Source of the DNA: Fontibacillus panacisegetis
GTDB taxonomy: Bacteria > Bacillota > Bacilli > Paenibacillales > Paenibacillaceae
Assembly: GCF_900102215.1 (NCBI RefSeq)
Contig: NZ_FNBG01000028.1
Location: 1 to 64,000 of the forward strand
DNA: 64,000 bases
Direction: 5' to 3'
The notes below the pieces were generated by a model. That model did not search any database. It was not told the DNA's origin and was given only the letters and a program-made list of their open reading frames with translations. Below, one piece after another: positions 47,070-57,978 of the stretch; position 1 is the first letter of the stretch; each line of letters opens with the position of its first letter. Both the position numbers and the translations under genes were made by a program.

Positions 47070-48006
47070 GTCGTCTAATATGGTCTTGCCGCAAGGCACT
47101 CTAATAACCGGACGCTGGAGGGGTGGACGTTATGTAATTCAGCGTTTACTCGGTCAGGGAGCGAACGGAATCGTATATCTTGTGAAACGGGCGGAGAACG
47201 GTGAGCTTTACGCGCTCAAGATGGGCTTCGACACGATTGACTTACAGTCAGAGGTCAATGTGCTGAAGGCGTTGCAAAATCAGAGGCGCAAACATCGTAA
47301 AGCCAATGAAAGACAGGGCCCATCTTATCTGGTTGAGGTAGATGACTATTCTCATCTGGGTAGTGAGATTCCTTTCTACGTCATGCGGTACGTGAAGGGT
47401 GAGCCGCTTCGTACTTTTCTATCAAATAGAGGAGATAGATGGCTTAATGTAGCAGGTCTCTATATTTTGCAGCAGTTGAGAAGACTTCATGAATCGGGAT
47501 GGGTATTCGGAGATTTGAAGCCTAATAATGTCCTCATATCTCCTTATGGTGAAGTAGAGCTGATTGATTATGGCGGAGTTAGTGCTATTGGCCGAAGTGT
47601 GAAGCAGTTCACGGAATGGTATGACCGGGGATATTGGTCAGCGGGAAGCCGTACGGCTGATCCTGCTTATGATTTGTTTTCCTTCGCTGTAGTGTGTATT
47701 CATATGCTTGCGGAGGAGCCTCTCAAGAAGGCAGCAACCTCATTGCCCCAGATGAGGAGCAAAAATGATTTAATTCATATTGTGCAGAATGAGCCTGTTC
47801 TTGGGCCCTATCGGAAATGGCTTGAGAAAGCAATCGAAGGGAAATTTCGTGATTCTGCAGAAGCTTGCGATTTATGGAAGGAACTCGTCAAAGGATTCAC
47901 GAAGAGAGGCAGGCCCCAGACTTCAACGCCTAGATGGATGCTGGGTGCTTTTGCTTTATCCATTACGTTGCTGGCTTGTGCACTTTATTTAACGCTGCGG
48001 TTCTGA
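47053..48006 (+). CDS. yabT: Membrane-anchored Ser/Thr kinase YabT
   Basis: This 317-residue Hanks-type kinase has a glycine loop QRLLGQGANGIVYLV (about 32-46), an ATP lysine in LYALKMG (about 56), a catalytic loop WVFGDLKPNNVLIS (about 153-166) in which the HRD motif is replaced by FGD, and LIDYGG in place of DFG. A C-terminal transmembrane helix (about 297-316) follows. B. subtilis YabT is a DNA-activated kinase with sporulation roles. The GTG start overlaps yabS. Confidence 0.9.
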   Translation: MTTSSKSSNMVLPQGTLITGRWRGGRYVIQRLLGQGANGIVYLVKRAENGELYALKMGFDTIDLQSEVNVLKALQNQRRKHRKANERQGPSYLVEVDDYSHLGSEIPFYVMRYVKGEPLRTFLSNRGDRWLNVAGLYILQQLRRLHESGWVFGDLKPNNVLISPYGEVELIDYGGVSAIGRSVKQFTEWYDRGYWSAGSRTADPAYDLFSFAVVCIHMLAEEPLKKAATSLPQMRSKNDLIHIVQNEPVLGPYRKWLEKAIEGKFRDSAEACDLWKELVKGFTKRGRPQTSTPRWMLGAFALSITLLACALYLTLRF

Positions 48007-48050
48007 TCCGAGATGCCCAATAAATAGACTAGATGAAAGGGGAGAGGGAC

Positions 48051-49490
48051 ATGATGGAGCGTAGAATGTACCGTCTGGTTGAAGAAGCACGCCTTATGGA
48101 CAGCGAGTATCACCTTTGGTCCCCAGGGGATTGCATAGTGGTCGCTGTCTCGGGTGGACCGGACTCAGTTGCACTGCTCCATATCCTGAATGAAATCTCC
48201 AAGGATAAGGAACTTGGGCTGAGGCTGGTTTGTGCTCACGTTAATCATGGTTTACGTGGAGAGCAGTCGGACGAGGAAGCGGAGTTTGTACGGAATCTTG
48301 CAGGAAAGCTTGGTATTCCGTTTGAGCTCGGCTTTTTCGACATTCCTTCATATATGAAGGATTCAGGGAAAGGACTGCAGCTTGCAGCGAGAGATAAACG
48401 ATATGAGTTTTTACATGATGTGGCAACCCGTTATTCAGCGGCCTCAATAGCGCTGGCACACCACGCTAACGATCAGGCTGAGACCGTCATGATGAGAATT
48501 TTGCGTGGGAGTGGCCCGTCGGGTCTTGCAGGTATGAGAGTGAAGAGAAGAGATAAAAAGGTGGAACTAATAAGACCATTGCTGCGTATATACAAGGATG
48601 AGCTGATTCTAGCCTGTGATACTTTGGGTATTCCTTATGTAATAGATAGTTCAAATTTACTTCCAAAGTATGCTCGAAATGCAGTGCGTCTGGATGTCCT
48701 GCCCTTTTTGGGGCAATATAATGAACAGCTGACGGATTCCTTGAATAGACTTGCTGAAGTGATTGGGGTAGAAGATGATTACATACAGCGGGAAGCCGAG
48801 GCTGCCTATGCCAAGCTGGTATTTAAACAGGACGGCTTAGAGGCCTTTCGAATCAACTCTTTCATCAATTTACATGCCGCTTTACAACGGAGGATGATTA
48901 AACTAATATTAAATTATCTGCCTTTAAGCACGGATGAAGGCGATTTCGTTAAGATTGAAGCGATTCGTAAGGGTGCAATTCAGAACTCTCCTACGACATG
49001 GAGCATTGATCTTGGCGGCGGACTACGTTGTTTACGCGAATATGATACGATCCGGTTTGCTCTAGCGGAAAGTCAGATTCCTCATTATACATATGTTGTG
49101 GAACATTTTCCTGCGGAGGTGTTCATTAAGGACACGGGACGAACCCTAAGGTTTACCCGGGAAGAAGCTGACCCGGGTCTTTTGAAATCGGAAGGTCGGG
49201 GGAACGATGAAGCAGTGTTCGATACGGATGGTCTACATTATCCGCTTACTGTGCGTTCACGACTTCCAGGAGATATCATGAAGGTTATGGGACTAAATGG
49301 GAGCAAAAAAGTAAAGGATATTTTCATCGATGAGAAAATACCGCCTTCGATGCGCTCAGAAATTCCTATAGTGACGGACGCCAACGGACAAATATTGTGG
49401 ATCCCGGGTGTTCGTCGATCTGCGATTGCTACAGTGAGCCCGCATACATCTTCCGTTGTGGTAATGGCTCTACAAAAGGGCAGAGAATGA
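48051..49490 (+). CDS. tilS: tRNA(Ile)-lysidine synthase
   Basis: This 479-residue ATP-pyrophosphatase has VVAVSGGPDSVALLHIL (about 26-42), HVNHGLRGEQSDEEAEFV and a C-terminal TilS substrate-binding domain. It converts C34 of tRNA(Ile) CAU to lysidine. The longest frame starts at ATG 48033, but AAAGGGGAGAGG leads to ATG 48051 or 48054. hpt follows, the typical order. Confidence 0.94.
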   Translation: MMERRMYRLVEEARLMDSEYHLWSPGDCIVVAVSGGPDSVALLHILNEISKDKELGLRLVCAHVNHGLRGEQSDEEAEFVRNLAGKLGIPFELGFFDIPSYMKDSGKGLQLAARDKRYEFLHDVATRYSAASIALAHHANDQAETVMMRILRGSGPSGLAGMRVKRRDKKVELIRPLLRIYKDELILACDTLGIPYVIDSSNLLPKYARNAVRLDVLPFLGQYNEQLTDSLNRLAEVIGVEDDYIQREAEAAYAKLVFKQDGLEAFRINSFINLHAALQRRMIKLILNYLPLSTDEGDFVKIEAIRKGAIQNSPTTWSIDLGGGLRCLREYDTIRFALAESQIPHYTYVVEHFPAEVFIKDTGRTLRFTREEADPGLLKSEGRGNDEAVFDTDGLHYPLTVRSRLPGDIMKVMGLNGSKKVKDIFIDEKIPPSMRSEIPIVTDANGQILWIPGVRRSAIATVSPHTSSVVVMALQKGRE

Positions 49491-49549
49491 ATCGCTTTGT
49501 TGTAACAAAGTGAAGACATTCATAGTATAACGTAGGAGGTTTACGTATT

Positions 49550-50089
49550 TTGCAAAACGACATCCAGGAAGTTCTAATAACACGGGAACAAATACAGCAG
49601 AAAGTTGAAGAGCTTGGACAACAGCTCAGTAAGGAATATGAAGGTCGCAATCCATTGGTTATTTGTATTCTTAAAGGTGCCTTCATTTTTATGTCCGATC
49701 TGGTGAAGGAAATTACAGTGCCGATCGAATTGGATTTTATGGCAGTATCGAGTTATGGCGCTTCTACCCGTTCATCGGGAGAGGTTAAAATTATTAAGGA
49801 CTTGGATTCTTCCGTAGAGGGACGAGATGTTCTGATCGTGGAGGATATTATCGACAGCGGACTTACGCTCAGTTATTTAGTCGATGTACTAGAACGACGT
49901 AAAGTGAACTCCGTAAAAATTGTTACTTTATTTGATAAACCGGCACGCAGAACAGTGGACTTGCAGGCTGATTTGTCCGGGTTTGTTTTGCCGGATGCTT
50001 TTGTTGTCGGCTATGGTCTCGATTACGCAGAGAAATATCGCAACCTCCCTTACATTGGGGTGCTGAAGCCTGAAATATACACCACTTAA
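49550..50089 (+). CDS. hpt: Hypoxanthine phosphoribosyltransferase
   Basis: This 179-residue type I PRTase has [18 protein letters not shown] (PRPP loop, about 101-118), [16 protein letters not shown] and [20 protein letters not shown]. It salvages hypoxanthine and guanine. The start is TTG 49550 with AGGAGG about 12 nt upstream. The tilS-hpt-ftsH order is conserved. Confidence 0.95.
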   Translation: MQNDIQEVLITREQIQQKVEELGQQLSKEYEGRNPLVICILKGAFIFMSDLVKEITVPIELDFMAVSSYGASTRSSGEVKIIKDLDSSVEGRDVLIVEDIIDSGLTLSYLVDVLERRKVNSVKIVTLFDKPARRTVDLQADLSGFVLPDAFVVGYGLDYAEKYRNLPYIGVLKPEIYTT

Positions 50090-50131
50090 TGGTGTGACAG
50101 TATAAGGTTAAAGACAACCCGGGCCTGTTTT

Positions 50132-50160
50132 TTGAAAGACGAGAGCGGCTATGGTAAAAT
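50132..50160 (+). promoter_or_regulatory. Sigma-A promoter of ftsH
   Basis: TTGAAA at 50132-50137 and TAAAAT at 50155-50160 have a 17-nt spacer, about 30 nt before the ftsH start. Confidence 0.7.
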
Positions 50161-50189
50161 AACTTAAGGTTTTTGAGAGGAGGTAGGGG

Positions 50190-52310
50190 ATGAATCGGTT
50201 CATCCGGAATTCTGGTTTTTATTTGATACTTTTCTTAGTCGTGGTGGGCATCGTCCAATTCCTCAACGGCGGAAATGAGGCAACCGTCACCCCTAGGTAC
50301 GATGAATTGCGTCAGCAATTAAAGAGTAACAACGTCGAGGAATTGACCGGTAAATTTGACGGTTATGCTTATCTGGTAACCGGTAAGTATAAGGAAACTG
50401 TCGGCGAGAGCAAAACGAAGAACTTCTCAACCTATATTCCATACGATCAAAACGTACTCAGAGAAATCGTGGATTTCAGCGAGAAGAACGACTTTGATCT
50501 GACTTGGAAAAAGATGCAGGGCGAGAGTATCTGGCTTACTTTCCTGACTTCGATTGTTCCACTAGCTATTATGTTCATTCTCTTCTTCTTCCTGTTTAAT
50601 CAGGCGCAGGGCGGCGGCGGCAAGGTAATGAACTTCGGCAAGAGTAAAGCCCGTCTCTACAATGAAGAGAAGAAGAAGGTTACATTTGAAGATGTCGCAG
50701 GGGCCGATGAAGAGAAGCAAGAGCTTGTCGAAGTTGTTGAGTTCCTGAAAGATCCTCGCAAATTCGCCGCTGTGGGTGCGCGAATCCCGAAAGGCGTACT
50801 TTTGGTAGGTCCTCCGGGGACTGGTAAAACATTGCTTGCTCGTGCGGTAGCCGGGGAAGCAGGCGTTCCGTTCTTCAGTATTTCCGGTTCCGACTTCGTA
50901 GAAATGTTTGTCGGTGTCGGTGCTTCCCGTGTACGGGATTTGTTCGAAAATGCGAAGAAAAATGCACCATGTATCATCTTTATCGATGAGATTGATGCTG
51001 TAGGTCGTCAGCGTGGCGCCGGACTTGGCGGTGGCCATGACGAACGTGAGCAAACGCTCAACCAATTGCTCGTAGAAATGGATGGTTTTAGCGGTAACGA
51101 AGGTATTATTATCGTAGCAGCTACAAACCGTGCAGATATTCTTGACCCGGCGTTGCTGCGTCCAGGACGTTTTGACCGTCAAATTACGGTAGATCGTCCG
51201 GATGTGAGAGGACGCGAAGCGGTACTTAAAGTACATGCTCGTAACAAACCGCTTACTAAAGACGTTCGTCTTGATATTATTGCGAAACGTACTACCGGAT
51301 TTTCCGGTGCGGATCTTGAGAACCTGTTGAATGAGGCAGCACTTCTAGCCGCGCGCCGTAATCGTAAAGATATCTCTATGCGTGAAGTAGATGAAGCGAT
51401 TGATCGTGTGATCGTTGGTACTGAGAAACGCAGCCGCGTGATCAGTGACCGTGAGAAACGCATTGTTGCCTTCCACGAAGCTGGTCATACCATCGTTGGT
51501 TATTTCTTGGAGAATGCCGATATGGTGCATAAAGTAACGATTATCCCGCGCGGTCGCGCTGGGGGCTACGTTATTATGATGCCTAAAGAAGATCGTATGC
51601 TTGTGACGAAGCAAGAGCTTCTCGACAAGGTTACAGGTCTCCTCGGTGGTCGTGCGTCAGAAGAGATCTTTATTGGTGAAATCGGTACGGGTGCTTATAG
51701 CGACTTCCAGCAAGCTACCAGCATCGTGCGCAGCATGATCGTTGAGTATGGTATGAGTGAGAAGCTCGGCCCAATGCAATTTGGCACATCGCAAGGTCAA
51801 GTATTCCTAGGCCGCGATATCGGACACGAGCAGAACTATAGTGATAAAATTGCTTACGAAATCGATCAGGAAATGCAACGTTTCATTACTGAATCGTATG
51901 AACGTAGTAAGAACCTCTTGATTGAGCATGCTGACAAGGTTCGTCTTATTGCAGAAACTTTGCTTGAGGTGGAAACCTTGGAGCTTGAGGGGATCAAGTC
52001 ATTGATCGAGACCGGGAAGCTGCCTGACTCCAATTTGGATAACAGCGGTAGCAATGAAGAGGGTTCCGGCGCACCTATCGTTGATAACATTGGTGATGTT
52101 AAAGTCCGCATCCAGGGTAAAAGTGAAGATCCGGCGTCAACTGTACCGCCTGGAGATATTCCGAACGATACCCCTAATGGATCGAATAATGATATTACTA
52201 GTGATCCTGTGGTTGATACGCCTCCGGGTACTGTCAAGGATGCTCCGGATACATCGGATCAAGACGATAAGGATGATAAAGGAAACGGTGGGAGTACACC
52301 TACTGTATAA
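50190..52310 (+). CDS. ftsH: ATP-dependent membrane metalloprotease FtsH
   Basis: This 706-residue protein has two N-terminal transmembrane helices (about 7-25 and 113-135), AAA+ Walker A GPPGTGKT (about 209-216), Walker [14 protein letters not shown], the second region of homology [19 protein letters not shown] and the zinc site HEAGH at 429-433. The last 90 residues are an acidic, Asp/Ser/Pro-rich disordered tail longer than in E. coli. It degrades membrane and regulatory proteins. GAGGAGGTAGGGG precedes ATG 50190. Confidence 0.96.
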   Translation: MNRFIRNSGFYLILFLVVVGIVQFLNGGNEATVTPRYDELRQQLKSNNVEELTGKFDGYAYLVTGKYKETVGESKTKNFSTYIPYDQNVLREIVDFSEKNDFDLTWKKMQGESIWLTFLTSIVPLAIMFILFFFLFNQAQGGGGKVMNFGKSKARLYNEEKKKVTFEDVAGADEEKQELVEVVEFLKDPRKFAAVGARIPKGVLLVGPPGTGKTLLARAVAGEAGVPFFSISGSDFVEMFVGVGASRVRDLFENAKKNAPCIIFIDEIDAVGRQRGAGLGGGHDEREQTLNQLLVEMDGFSGNEGIIIVAATNRADILDPALLRPGRFDRQITVDRPDVRGREAVLKVHARNKPLTKDVRLDIIAKRTTGFSGADLENLLNEAALLAARRNRKDISMREVDEAIDRVIVGTEKRSRVISDREKRIVAFHEAGHTIVGYFLENADMVHKVTIIPRGRAGGYVIMMPKEDRMLVTKQELLDKVTGLLGGRASEEIFIGEIGTGAYSDFQQATSIVRSMIVEYGMSEKLGPMQFGTSQGQVFLGRDIGHEQNYSDKIAYEIDQEMQRFITESYERSKNLLIEHADKVRLIAETLLEVETLELEGIKSLIETGKLPDSNLDNSGSNEEGSGAPIVDNIGDVKVRIQGKSEDPASTVPPGDIPNDTPNGSNNDITSDPVVDTPPGTVKDAPDTSDQDDKDDKGNGGSTPTV

Positions 52311-52346
52311 TTACTGACTAGCGTTAAATGAAGAATCCGAATGAAG

Positions 52347-52383
52347 AATCCGGGAGACAAATCCTGTCCCCCGGATTTTTTTC
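52347..52383 (+). terminator. Rho-independent terminator after ftsH
   Basis: AATCCGGG and GACA pair with TGTC and CCCGGATT around AATCC, followed by seven T residues. Confidence 0.9.
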
Positions 52384-52405
52384 ATGCAAATCGTTCTTTG
52401 GTTGA

Positions 52406-52434
52406 TTGACAGTACAACGTACCTTGTGTAAATT
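52406..52434 (+). promoter_or_regulatory. Probable promoter of the nadABC operon
   Basis: A perfect TTGACA at 52406-52411 and TAAATT at 52429-52434 (4 of 6) are 17 nt apart. The leader before nadA would be about 135 nt, with no motif recognised. Confidence 0.6.
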
Positions 52435-52573
52435 AATTGTTAAACACCGTGTGAAATTTGATACGTTGTCGATATTTCATGCTTATTTAAGGCATATGAA
52501 ATTAACTATAACAATGCGGATAGAGAGATAAGATTCGGCGATGAACCGAATTCGCATAAGGGGAGGAAGTAAG

Positions 52574-53512
52574 GTGGAGGCTCAGGCACTGGAGCGGAAG
52601 GCAGAAATGAACCGGGAGCTCAAGGAAAAACTGTTCCAGCTCAAAAAAGAACGGAATGCGATTATTTTAGCGCACTATTATCAGCGTGATGAAATTCAGG
52701 AGGTTGCAGACTTTCGGGGCGACTCATTTTTGCTTGCCCAAAAGGCGGCTTCTACCGATGCGGAGACCATCGTATTTTGCGGGGTGCATTTTATGGGGGA
52801 AAGCGCTAAAATACTGGCCCCAAACAAAACAGTCCTTATTCCAGACGAACGTGCAGGCTGCCCGATGGCGGATATGGTTAACGTGGATGGACTTCGCAAA
52901 TTAAAGGCGCAGCATCCTAATGCCAAGGTCGTAACTTATATCAACTCTTCAGCTGATATTAAAGCGGAGACAGACATTTGCTGTACTTCCTCCAATGCTG
53001 TCAAAGTTATTAATTCGGTAGATGCCGATGAGATTATATGGGTACCCGATAAAAATCTCGGTCACTATGTCCAGCAGCATACAGATAAGAAGCTGATTAT
53101 TTGGGAGGGCTACTGTAATACCCATGATATGCTTACGGTTAAGGACGTTGTAGAGATGAAGGCAAGTCATCCGGGAGCCGAGTTTGTTGTGCATCCTGAA
53201 TGTCGTCCGGAGGTCGTCGCCATGGGCGATTTTGTAGGTAGTACTACTGCGATTCTGGAATACTGCAAGAACTCTTCAGCTAAAGAATTTATCGTCGGAA
53301 CTGAAGATGGTACCGGTTATCAGCTTAGAAAAGACAGCCCGGACAAAACGTTCCATTTTGCAACTAAGTTCCTAGTGTGTCCTAATATGAAAGTAAATAA
53401 CCTAAAGAAATTGGTTAAATGTCTGGAAACGATGCAGCCGCAGATTTATGTACCTCCTGCTGTAGCTGACAAGGCCAGAGCATCCCTAGAGCGCATGTTA
53501 CAGGTTAAGTAG
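52574..53512 (+). CDS. nadA: Quinolinate synthase NadA
   Basis: This 312-residue enzyme condenses iminoaspartate with DHAP to quinolinate. IILAHYYQRDEIQEVADFRG (about 29-48), FCGVHFMGESAKIL, VVHPECRPEVVAMGD and VCPNMK hold the Fe-S ligand cysteines and active-site residues. The frame begins at 52541, but GGGAGG at 52561-52566 leads to GTG 52574. In B. subtilis nadA is with nadBC elsewhere, so the cluster position is lineage-specific. Confidence 0.94.
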   Translation: MEAQALERKAEMNRELKEKLFQLKKERNAIILAHYYQRDEIQEVADFRGDSFLLAQKAASTDAETIVFCGVHFMGESAKILAPNKTVLIPDERAGCPMADMVNVDGLRKLKAQHPNAKVVTYINSSADIKAETDICCTSSNAVKVINSVDADEIIWVPDKNLGHYVQQHTDKKLIIWEGYCNTHDMLTVKDVVEMKASHPGAEFVVHPECRPEVVAMGDFVGSTTAILEYCKNSSAKEFIVGTEDGTGYQLRKDSPDKTFHFATKFLVCPNMKVNNLKKLVKCLETMQPQIYVPPAVADKARASLERMLQVK

Positions 53513-53547
53513 CATGCGCTACTCTCTGTTCAAGACAGGTGAATATA

Positions 53548-55164
53548 GTGATTCCACAATATTTGGTTGATTTTGATTTAAGTGAACTGCCCGTAATAGA
53601 TACAGATGTCATTGTTATCGGTTCGGGCATCGCTGGATTATTTACTGCCATTAAAGCGAGTGAACAGCAAAGGGTTACTATGATTACGAAGAAATCACTG
53701 ATGGAGAGCAATACGAGATATGCTCAAGGTGGTATTGCTGCAGTTATTTCTGATGAAGATTCCCCGGAATATCACCGTCAGGACACGCTCCTAGCAGGAG
53801 CAGGTCTATGTTCCTCGGAATCGGTAGATATTCTCGTCAATGAAGGACCAAGAGGTGTTAAGGAACTGATAACACTCGGAACTGCTTTTGACATAGAGAA
53901 CGGGGAACTAGCGTTAACGAAAGAAGGAGCTCATAGCCATCGTCGTATTCTACATGCAAATGGAGATGCAACAGGCTTTGAAATTGTCCGTGCATTGTCG
54001 GAGCAAGTAGGGGGTCATCCTAACATTGATATTTGGCATGATCATTTTGTCATAGATTTAATTACAGAGGATAATGAATGCTTGGGAGCTCTTGTGATGC
54101 GTCCTGATGGCCAGCGTGTATTTCTTCGAGGGAATGCAACGATTCTTTGTTCTGGAGGGGCTGGTCAGCTATATCGTTATACGACCAATCCTGAAGTGGC
54201 TACTGGCGATGGAGTCGCTATGGCATATCGTGCTGGCGCGTTGATCCGTGACTTGGAATTCATTCAATTCCATCCTACGTCCTTGTGTTATCCGGGAGCG
54301 CCACGTTTTCTGATTTCAGAAGCTGTACGTGGTGAAGGAGCAATTCTGCGCAATATCAAAGGTGAGCGCTTTATGGAGAAATACCATGAGCTGCTCGAAT
54401 TGGCGCCGCGGGACATTGTGGCCCGGGCTATTGTCAGTGAAATGGAAGCTACGAAGTCTACTATTGTCTATCTTGATATTACGCATGAGACACCGGAGAC
54501 GATTAAGCATCGGTTCCCGACCATCTATGAGACTTGCATTGGATTTGGTCTTGATATGACAACAGACTGGATTCCTGTTGCTCCGGCTGCGCATTATATG
54601 ATGGGAGGTGTACAGACGGGACACTACGGTGAGACTAGTGTGGGGCGTCTGTTCGCTTGCGGAGAGGTGTCCTCTACCGGAGTACATGGAGCCAATCGTC
54701 TGGCGAGCAACTCTTTGTCGGAAGCTATCGTATTTGGACGACGCATTATTAAACGAGTCCAGCAGCTAGAGCCTCTGCAAAAGACGGGAATGAACATAGC
54801 TTGTCAAGATAATCGCAATGATGCTGTCATGCAGCCTATCGTTGAGCGCAGGCTGAAATTGCAAAAGGTTATGGTTCGGCAAGTGGGTCTCCGCCGTACG
54901 AGAGAGGGTTTGCTGAAAGGATTGGAGGAACTTCAGCGGCAGTTGCCTATTTTCGGGGCGGCCCTTCATACTAGAGAGCAGCTGGAATTCGCAAATATGC
55001 TCACTTGTTCCTTGCTATTGACTGAATCGGCTCTTGTTCGTGAGGAGAGTCGCGGAGGGCATTACCGTGAGGATTTCCCTGAGCGGAATGACGAACGGTG
55101 GCGCAGACATATTTTACTTCACCGTGAAAAAGGAATGTTGGAGGAAGTCAGTGATGATGTTTAA
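53548..55164 (+). CDS. nadB: L-aspartate oxidase NadB
   Basis: This 538-residue flavoprotein supplies iminoaspartate to NadA. The FAD-binding VIVIGSGIAGLFTAIKAS (near residue 19), the active-site HRRILHANGDATG, ERFMEKYHELLELAPRDIVA and the C-terminal helical domain fit NadB. CAGGTGAAT near 53536 is the ribosome site and contains GTG 53539, so GTG 53548 is preferred as the start. Its 3' end overlaps nadC. Confidence 0.94.
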   Translation: MIPQYLVDFDLSELPVIDTDVIVIGSGIAGLFTAIKASEQQRVTMITKKSLMESNTRYAQGGIAAVISDEDSPEYHRQDTLLAGAGLCSSESVDILVNEGPRGVKELITLGTAFDIENGELALTKEGAHSHRRILHANGDATGFEIVRALSEQVGGHPNIDIWHDHFVIDLITEDNECLGALVMRPDGQRVFLRGNATILCSGGAGQLYRYTTNPEVATGDGVAMAYRAGALIRDLEFIQFHPTSLCYPGAPRFLISEAVRGEGAILRNIKGERFMEKYHELLELAPRDIVARAIVSEMEATKSTIVYLDITHETPETIKHRFPTIYETCIGFGLDMTTDWIPVAPAAHYMMGGVQTGHYGETSVGRLFACGEVSSTGVHGANRLASNSLSEAIVFGRRIIKRVQQLEPLQKTGMNIACQDNRNDAVMQPIVERRLKLQKVMVRQVGLRRTREGLLKGLEELQRQLPIFGAALHTREQLEFANMLTCSLLLTESALVREESRGGHYREDFPERNDERWRRHILLHREKGMLEEVSDDV

Positions 55165-56020
55165 TGGATATAATGCTGGTTTGGTAGAATCGATCACCCG
55201 TTGGCTGGAAGAGGATATCGGTGCAGGTGATATTACGTCTGCGGTGACTGTTCCACAGGGTCATGAGTCCAAGGGGATCATTCATGCTAAAGAAGCGGGG
55301 ATTGTGGCCGGTATTGAAATAGCTCAGCTGGTGTTCGAGGTGGTAGACCGTACCTTGACCTTTACTCCACTTGTAAAAGATGGCGATTCTGTTGCCAAGG
55401 GAGCTGTACTCGCCGTAGTGGAAGGAAGCACCCACAGCGTTCTTACAGGAGAGCGACTTGCCTTGAATTTGCTTCAGCGTATGTCTGGTATTGCTACGAA
55501 AACACGTACTTTTATTGATGTGCTAAACGGACTTCCGGTTCGTCTGGTGGATACACGTAAAACGACACCTGGTCATCGTATGCTCGAAAAGTACGCTGTT
55601 CGTGTCGGTGGTGGAAGCAACCATCGATTCGGACTGTATGATGCAGTGATGATTAAGGATAATCATATTAAAGGCTCGGGCAGTATTGCTGAAGCAGTAA
55701 GCCGTGCACGGGCCAACATTCCACATACGATGAAAATTGAAGTGGAGACTGAGAACTTGATGCAAGTTGATGAAGCTTTGACGGCTGGGGCTGATATCAT
55801 TATGCTCGATAATATGGAACCTGGACTGATGAAGCAAGCAGTAAGCCATATTAAAGAGAAGGCTCCGCATGTTATTGTAGAAGCTTCAGGGAATGTTTCA
55901 TTACAAACAATACGCAGTATTGCCGAGAGTGGAGTGGATGTTATCTCGGTAGGGCGTTTGACGTATTCCTTTGAGAGCCTGGATATCAGTCTGGACCTCA
56001 ATGAGAAGAAAGTGGGGTAA
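55154..56020 (+). CDS. nadC: Nicotinate-nucleotide pyrophosphorylase NadC
   Basis: This 288-residue quinolinate phosphoribosyltransferase has [19 protein letters not shown] near the N-terminus, [19 protein letters not shown] and [19 protein letters not shown]. It completes the nadABC route to nicotinate mononucleotide. The frame is open to 55034 inside nadB, but GGAGGA and the family length support ATG 55154, overlapping nadB by 11 nt. coaX follows after 5 nt, so the transcript probably continues. Confidence 0.94.
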   Translation: MMFNGYNAGLVESITRWLEEDIGAGDITSAVTVPQGHESKGIIHAKEAGIVAGIEIAQLVFEVVDRTLTFTPLVKDGDSVAKGAVLAVVEGSTHSVLTGERLALNLLQRMSGIATKTRTFIDVLNGLPVRLVDTRKTTPGHRMLEKYAVRVGGGSNHRFGLYDAVMIKDNHIKGSGSIAEAVSRARANIPHTMKIEVETENLMQVDEALTAGADIIMLDNMEPGLMKQAVSHIKEKAPHVIVEASGNVSLQTIRSIAESGVDVISVGRLTYSFESLDISLDLNEKKVG

Positions 56021-56025
56021 GTGCC

Positions 56026-56790
56026 ATGTTTCTTGTGGTAGATGTCGGCAACTCTAATATCGTACTTGGTATCTACAGAAATCGCGAGCTGCTTCATCAT
56101 TTCAGAATAGGCACCAACCGGCAAGCTACAGTAGATGAATATGGAGTGTTGATACACAATCTGTTTCAAATGTCTAAAATTGAAGTGCACGATATTGAAG
56201 GAGTTATCATTTCTTCAGTCGTTCCTCCATTAATGCACGTACTGGAGGAGCTATGTGAGAAATATTTAAAACGGAAGCCGCTGATCGTGGGCCCTGGTAT
56301 TAAGACCGGATTGAATTTGCGGTACGAAAATCCGCGTGAGGTTGGGGCAGACCGGATTGTAAATGCGGTCGCTGCCATTGAGCAGTATGGCGGTCCACTT
56401 GTAGTTGTTGATTTCGGAACAGCGACAACATTTGATTGCGTCGATGCACAGGGAAATTATCTAGGAGGAGCGATTGTTCCAGGCATAGGTATTTCTACGG
56501 AAGCTCTGTATCAACGTGCTTCTAAGCTGCCTCGTATTGAGCTGGAGAAGCCGAAGAAAGTCATCGGCCGAAATACGGTGCATGCCATGCAGGCGGGAAT
56601 TATTTTTGGATATGCAGGTCAGGTGGATGGAATTGTGGGCCGTATTAGGAACGAGATGAACGCGGAGCCTAAGGTAATTGCTACTGGCGGTCTTGCAGAA
56701 TTGATTGCAAGCGAGTCAGATTCCATTCAGGAAGTAAATCCTTGGCTCACACTGGAAGGCCTTCGAATCATCTATGAGCGTAATCAATAA
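56026..56790 (+). CDS. coaX: Type III pantothenate kinase
   Basis: This 254-residue ASKHA-fold kinase has [16 protein letters not shown] (about 3-18), [20 protein letters not shown] and [17 protein letters not shown]. It starts coenzyme A synthesis. Overlap and spacing with nadC and hslO indicate an operon. The gene replaces the type I CoaA in many Bacillota. Confidence 0.95.
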   Translation: MFLVVDVGNSNIVLGIYRNRELLHHFRIGTNRQATVDEYGVLIHNLFQMSKIEVHDIEGVIISSVVPPLMHVLEELCEKYLKRKPLIVGPGIKTGLNLRYENPREVGADRIVNAVAAIEQYGGPLVVVDFGTATTFDCVDAQGNYLGGAIVPGIGISTEALYQRASKLPRIELEKPKKVIGRNTVHAMQAGIIFGYAGQVDGIVGRIRNEMNAEPKVIATGGLAELIASESDSIQEVNPWLTLEGLRIIYERNQ

Positions 56791-56832
56791 TTGCGCAGGA
56801 AATGCATAACAATTAAGGAGGCGATCACCGAT

Positions 56833-57726
56833 ATGGTTAACAATAAGGGAAAAGACATTTTGATTCGTGGTACGGCAATGGACGGTAAAGTTCGTGCATT
56901 TGCCGTGCGTACTACAGCACTTGTAGAGGAGCTTCGTCGCCGGCATGATACGTATCCAACAACAACGGCTGCGCTTGGGCGCACAACAACTGCCGCTGCT
57001 ATGATGGGTGCGATGCTGAAGGGCGAAGAGAAGCTGACGATTCAGGTTCAAGGTGACGGTCCAGTTGGGCAGATCATTGCTGACGCTAATGCCAAGGGTG
57101 AAGTTCGCGGCTACGTAAAAAATCCACATGTTCAATTGCCTAGCAATAGTCTTGGAAAACTCGACGTAGCTGGCGCTGTGGGTACGACAGGCTTCATTCA
57201 CGTTATTAAAGATTTGGGTCTCAAAGAGCCTTACCGCGGAAGTTCTCCAATTATTTCTGGTGAGCTGGGAGAAGACTTTACGTACTATTTTGCGGTTTCT
57301 GAGCAGACACCTTCCGCAGTAGGACTAGGTGTGCTGGTAGATACTGATTCATCAGTTATTGTGGCAGGCGGGTTTATTATTCAGCTATTGCCTGGACTAA
57401 GCGATGATGAGATTGATGTTATCGAACGTGCGGTAGGACAGATGCCTCCAGTAACTGCACTGCTGGATCAAGGCATGGAGCTGGATGAAATGCTTCGTTG
57501 GATCGTACCTGATGTGAATATTCTTGAAGAGATGGATATTCATTTTAAATGCACGTGCTCGCGTGATCGGGTTGAGCGTACTCTTATTAGTCTTGGAAAA
57601 GATGAACTGGCAGCTCTCAAGGATACAGAAGAGGAAACTGAGGTTGTATGTGACTTCTGTAATGAAGCTTACACATTTACGAATTCCGAGATAGATGAAT
57701 TGATTTCACAGGTCGGGGGAAAATAA
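56833..57726 (+). CDS. hslO: Redox-regulated chaperone Hsp33
   Basis: This 297-residue protein has the redox zinc site CTCSRDR and CDFCNEAY near the C-terminus (about 236-270), and DILIRGTAMDGKVRAFAVRT near the start. Hsp33 is activated by disulphide formation under oxidative stress. The frame begins at 56791, but AAGGAGGCGA at 56815-56824 leads to ATG 56833. Confidence 0.95.
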   Translation: MVNNKGKDILIRGTAMDGKVRAFAVRTTALVEELRRRHDTYPTTTAALGRTTTAAAMMGAMLKGEEKLTIQVQGDGPVGQIIADANAKGEVRGYVKNPHVQLPSNSLGKLDVAGAVGTTGFIHVIKDLGLKEPYRGSSPIISGELGEDFTYYFAVSEQTPSAVGLGVLVDTDSSVIVAGGFIIQLLPGLSDDEIDVIERAVGQMPPVTALLDQGMELDEMLRWIVPDVNILEEMDIHFKCTCSRDRVERTLISLGKDELAALKDTEEETEVVCDFCNEAYTFTNSEIDELISQVGGK

Positions 57727-57744
57727 AAAAAGTACACCCAAGCA

Positions 57745-57769
57745 AACCTGGTCCTAGGGCCAGGTTTTT
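57745..57769 (+). terminator. Rho-independent terminator after hslO
   Basis: AACCTGG at 57745-57751 pairs with CCAGGTT at 57760-57766, followed by TTTC. Confidence 0.82.
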
Positions 57770-57797
57770 CTTGTTGATTTTTTAGCATACTTAATTA

Positions 57798-57826
57798 TTG
57801 ACAACTCCGATGGGTGTTGTTAAGAT
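57798..57826 (+). promoter_or_regulatory. Likely cysK promoter
   Basis: A perfect TTGACA at 57798-57803 and TAAGAT at 57821-57826 have a 17-nt spacer. About 150 nt separates it from the start. The leader contains an AAAGCA...TGCTTT inverted repeat at 57864-57883. Confidence 0.6.
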
Positions 57827-57978
57827 AATAGTAGTAAAACCAACTTGATTACTCGGAAATATAAAAGCACAAATTATTGCTTTACTTTATATCATTTTCG
57901 AGAAGTTATGTATTTGTATTTTTAACAGCTAAGAAAGCTTACATTATATTTATGTTCACATCCGAAGGAGGCCTTTTC

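Noticed and set aside
50562..51236. 224-residue minus-strand open frame within ftsH
   Set aside because: It lies antisense to the highly conserved AAA+ domain of ftsH. It is a composition-driven shadow with no start signal.
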